The position numbers and the translations under genes are program-made. Below the pieces are notes generated by a model. The model was not told the origin of the DNA. It was given only the letters and a program-made list of their open reading frames with translations, and ran no database searches. 6,782 nucleotides of DNA from NCBI GenBank assembly GCA_023383735.1, contig JAHDYN010000101.1:1-6782 (forward strand). The letters run 5' to 3'. The stretch comes from Gammaproteobacteria bacterium (lineage in GTDB: Bacteria; Pseudomonadota; Gammaproteobacteria; Steroidobacterales; GCA-2729495). Below, one piece after another: positions 5,447 to 6,782 of this stretch. Position 1 is the first letter of the stretch; the number at the start of each line of letters is the position of its first letter.

Positions 5447-6782
5447 ATGATTCCGGAGATTGGTCAGATCTGCCTGGTGCTTGCCTTGTGCCTGGCTGCA
5501 TTCCAGGCGGTCTTCACGCTGGTTGGCGCGCATACCGGCAAGACGAGCTGGATGGCGGTTGGTACACCCGCTACCGCCGGCCAGTTCGTATTCGTCGCGG
5601 CGGCTTTCGTCGCGCTGGCCTGGGCTTTTCTGCATGACGACTTCTCCTTGCTTTATGTAGCCAGCAACTCGAACACGCGGCTGCCCGAGATTTACAAGGT
5701 TGCAGCAGTCTGGGGCGGTCATGAGGGCTCGCTGTTGCTCTGGGCGCTGGTACTGTCGATCTGGGCGATTGCAGTCGCCGCGCTTTCAGGCCGCCTGCCG
5801 GAGGATATCCGGGCACGGATTCTCGGTGTCATGGGCGCCGTGAACTCCGGTCTCATCGCCTTTGTGCTGTTTACCTCCAACCCGTTCGTTCGGCTCGATC
5901 CCATTCCCTTCGACGGCAACGACCTGAACCCCTTGCTGCAGGATCCGGCGATGGCCCTGCATCCGCCAATCCTGTATGCGGGCTATGTCGGCTTTTCCGT
6001 TGCCTTTGCCTTTGCCATCGCCGCACTGCTTGCCGGCAAGATCGACAGCGAGTGGGCCCGCTGGGCACGACCATGGACGACAGCTGCCTGGGTCTTCCTG
6101 ACCATCGGCATCGCCCTGGGCAGCTGGTGGGCCTATTACGAACTCGGCTGGGGCGGCTGGTGGTTCTGGGATCCGGTAGAAAACGCCTCGTTCATGCCCT
6201 GGCTGGTGGGTACCGCGCTGATTCACTCACTCGCGGTGACCGAGAAGCGGGGACTCTTCAAGGGCTCGACCCTGCTGCTCGCGATCAGTGCCTTTTCCCT
6301 GAGCCTCGTCGGTACCTTTCTGGTGCGCTCCGGCGTACTGGTCTCGGTGCATTCCTTTGCTTCGGATCCGGCGCGGGGATTGTTCATCCTCGGCTTTCTG
6401 GCGGTCGTGATCGGTGTGGCGCTCGGGCTCTATGCATGGCGTGCACCGACACTTGACCGGGCGGTTGGCTTCAGTGCCTTCTCGCGTGAAACCTTTCTGC
6501 TGATCAACAACATCCTGCTGTGCGTAGCTGCCGGACTGGTCCTGCTGGGTACGCTCTATCCGCTGTTTCTCGATGCGATCAATGCCGGCAAGATATCGGT
6601 GGGGCCACCGTATTTTGAAACGGTGTTCCTGCTGCCGATGTTGCCACTGCTCGTCGCCGTGGGCGTGGGCATGCACACGGCCTGGCGCTCTGCAGATACC
6701 TCGGCAGTCGCGAAGCGACTGCGCATCCCTGCAGCGCTCGCCGTGCTGGCGGGCATTGCCATCACCCTGTTTGTCTATGGCG
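5447..6782 (+). CDS. ccmF: CcmF, cytochrome c heme lyase subunit, 3' end missing
   Basis: The large membrane subunit of the heme ligation complex, which with CcmH (and CcmI or CcmG) takes heme from holo-CcmE and attaches it to apocytochrome c. The frame is open for 445 codons to the window edge; E. coli CcmF has 647 residues, so about 200 are missing. Visible marks are VWGGHEGSLLLW (His92), LHPPILYAGYVGF (His172), the tryptophan-rich motif WGGWWFWDPVEN (235-246), His260 in LIHSLAVTEKRG and His302 in VSVHSF. These correspond to E. coli His173, His261 and His303, the first and last being ligands of its b-heme and His261 one of the periplasmic heme-domain histidines. Unlike CcmC here, this motif keeps its Asp (242). 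The ATG at 5447 follows ccmE by 20 bp with a weak AGGG at 5437-5440. Confidence 0.96.
   Translation, partial: MIPEIGQICLVLALCLAAFQAVFTLVGAHTGKTSWMAVGTPATAGQFVFVAAAFVALAWAFLHDDFSLLYVASNSNTRLPEIYKVAAVWGGHEGSLLLWALVLSIWAIAVAALSGRLPEDIRARILGVMGAVNSGLIAFVLFTSNPFVRLDPIPFDGNDLNPLLQDPAMALHPPILYAGYVGFSVAFAFAIAALLAGKIDSEWARWARPWTTAAWVFLTIGIALGSWWAYYELGWGGWWFWDPVENASFMPWLVGTALIHSLAVTEKRGLFKGSTLLLAISAFSLSLVGTFLVRSGVLVSVHSFASDPARGLFILGFLAVVIGVALGLYAWRAPTLDRAVGFSAFSRETFLLINNILLCVAAGLVLLGTLYPLFLDAINAGKISVGPPYFETVFLLPMLPLLVAVGVGMHTAWRSADTSAVAKRLRIPAALAVLAGIAITLFVYG

Noticed and set aside
6227..6676. Minus-strand open frame of 149 codons opposite ccmF
   Set aside because: ccmF is conserved through this stretch; the antisense product is rich in Gln, His and Arg and looks like a shadow.

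Overview
The window looks like a chromosomal segment of a fairly GC-rich gammaproteobacterium. The evidence is the colinear System I cytochrome c maturation operon ccmA-ccmB-ccmC-ccmD-ccmE-ccmF. Each Ccm protein reads like its E. coli or Pseudomonas counterpart, down to the numbering of heme-ligand histidines. The genus cannot be named from sequence alone. No mobile elements, tRNA or rRNA genes, CRISPR arrays or long repeats were seen.

Left part (1-1554). The window opens inside a SOUL-family heme-binding protein gene whose 5' end is missing. After a 40 bp gap comes a small four-helix membrane protein of the DUF2269 type on the same strand. It converges, with only 9 bp between stop codons, on a second larger membrane protein on the minus strand. 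The two share an ungapped His-x8-Gly-x7-Trp pattern in one helix.

Middle (1580-2719). On the minus strand, upstream of the second membrane protein and probably cotranscribed with it, lies an unusual gene. Its C-terminal FHA phosphopeptide-binding domain looks intact. Its N-terminal region resembles a GspA/ExeA-type AAA ATPase that has lost both Walker motifs. A good sigma70-type promoter (TTTACA-17 bp-TAGACT) sits just upstream. The 195 bp intergenic region between this gene and ccmA is divergent and also holds an imperfect hairpin.

Right part (2720-6782). This is a tightly packed ccm operon on the plus strand. ccmA and ccmB overlap by 4 bp, ccmC and ccmD by 1 bp, and ccmD and ccmE by 4 bp. 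ccmB-ccmC and ccmE-ccmF have gaps of about 20 bp. ccmF runs off the window after 445 codons. CcmA and CcmB form the ABC module and CcmC with CcmD loads periplasmic heme onto CcmE. CcmE carries it by a covalent His bond, and CcmF takes part in its ligation to apocytochrome c. Both ccmA and ccmB probably start with TTG.

The points most worth a second look are the FHA/pseudo-ATPase fusion, an Asp-to-Glu change at the otherwise near-invariant WD position of the CcmC tryptophan-rich motif, and the paired membrane proteins beside heme-handling genes. Most of the window is an ordinary ccm locus. I see no clear sign of a wholly new system.
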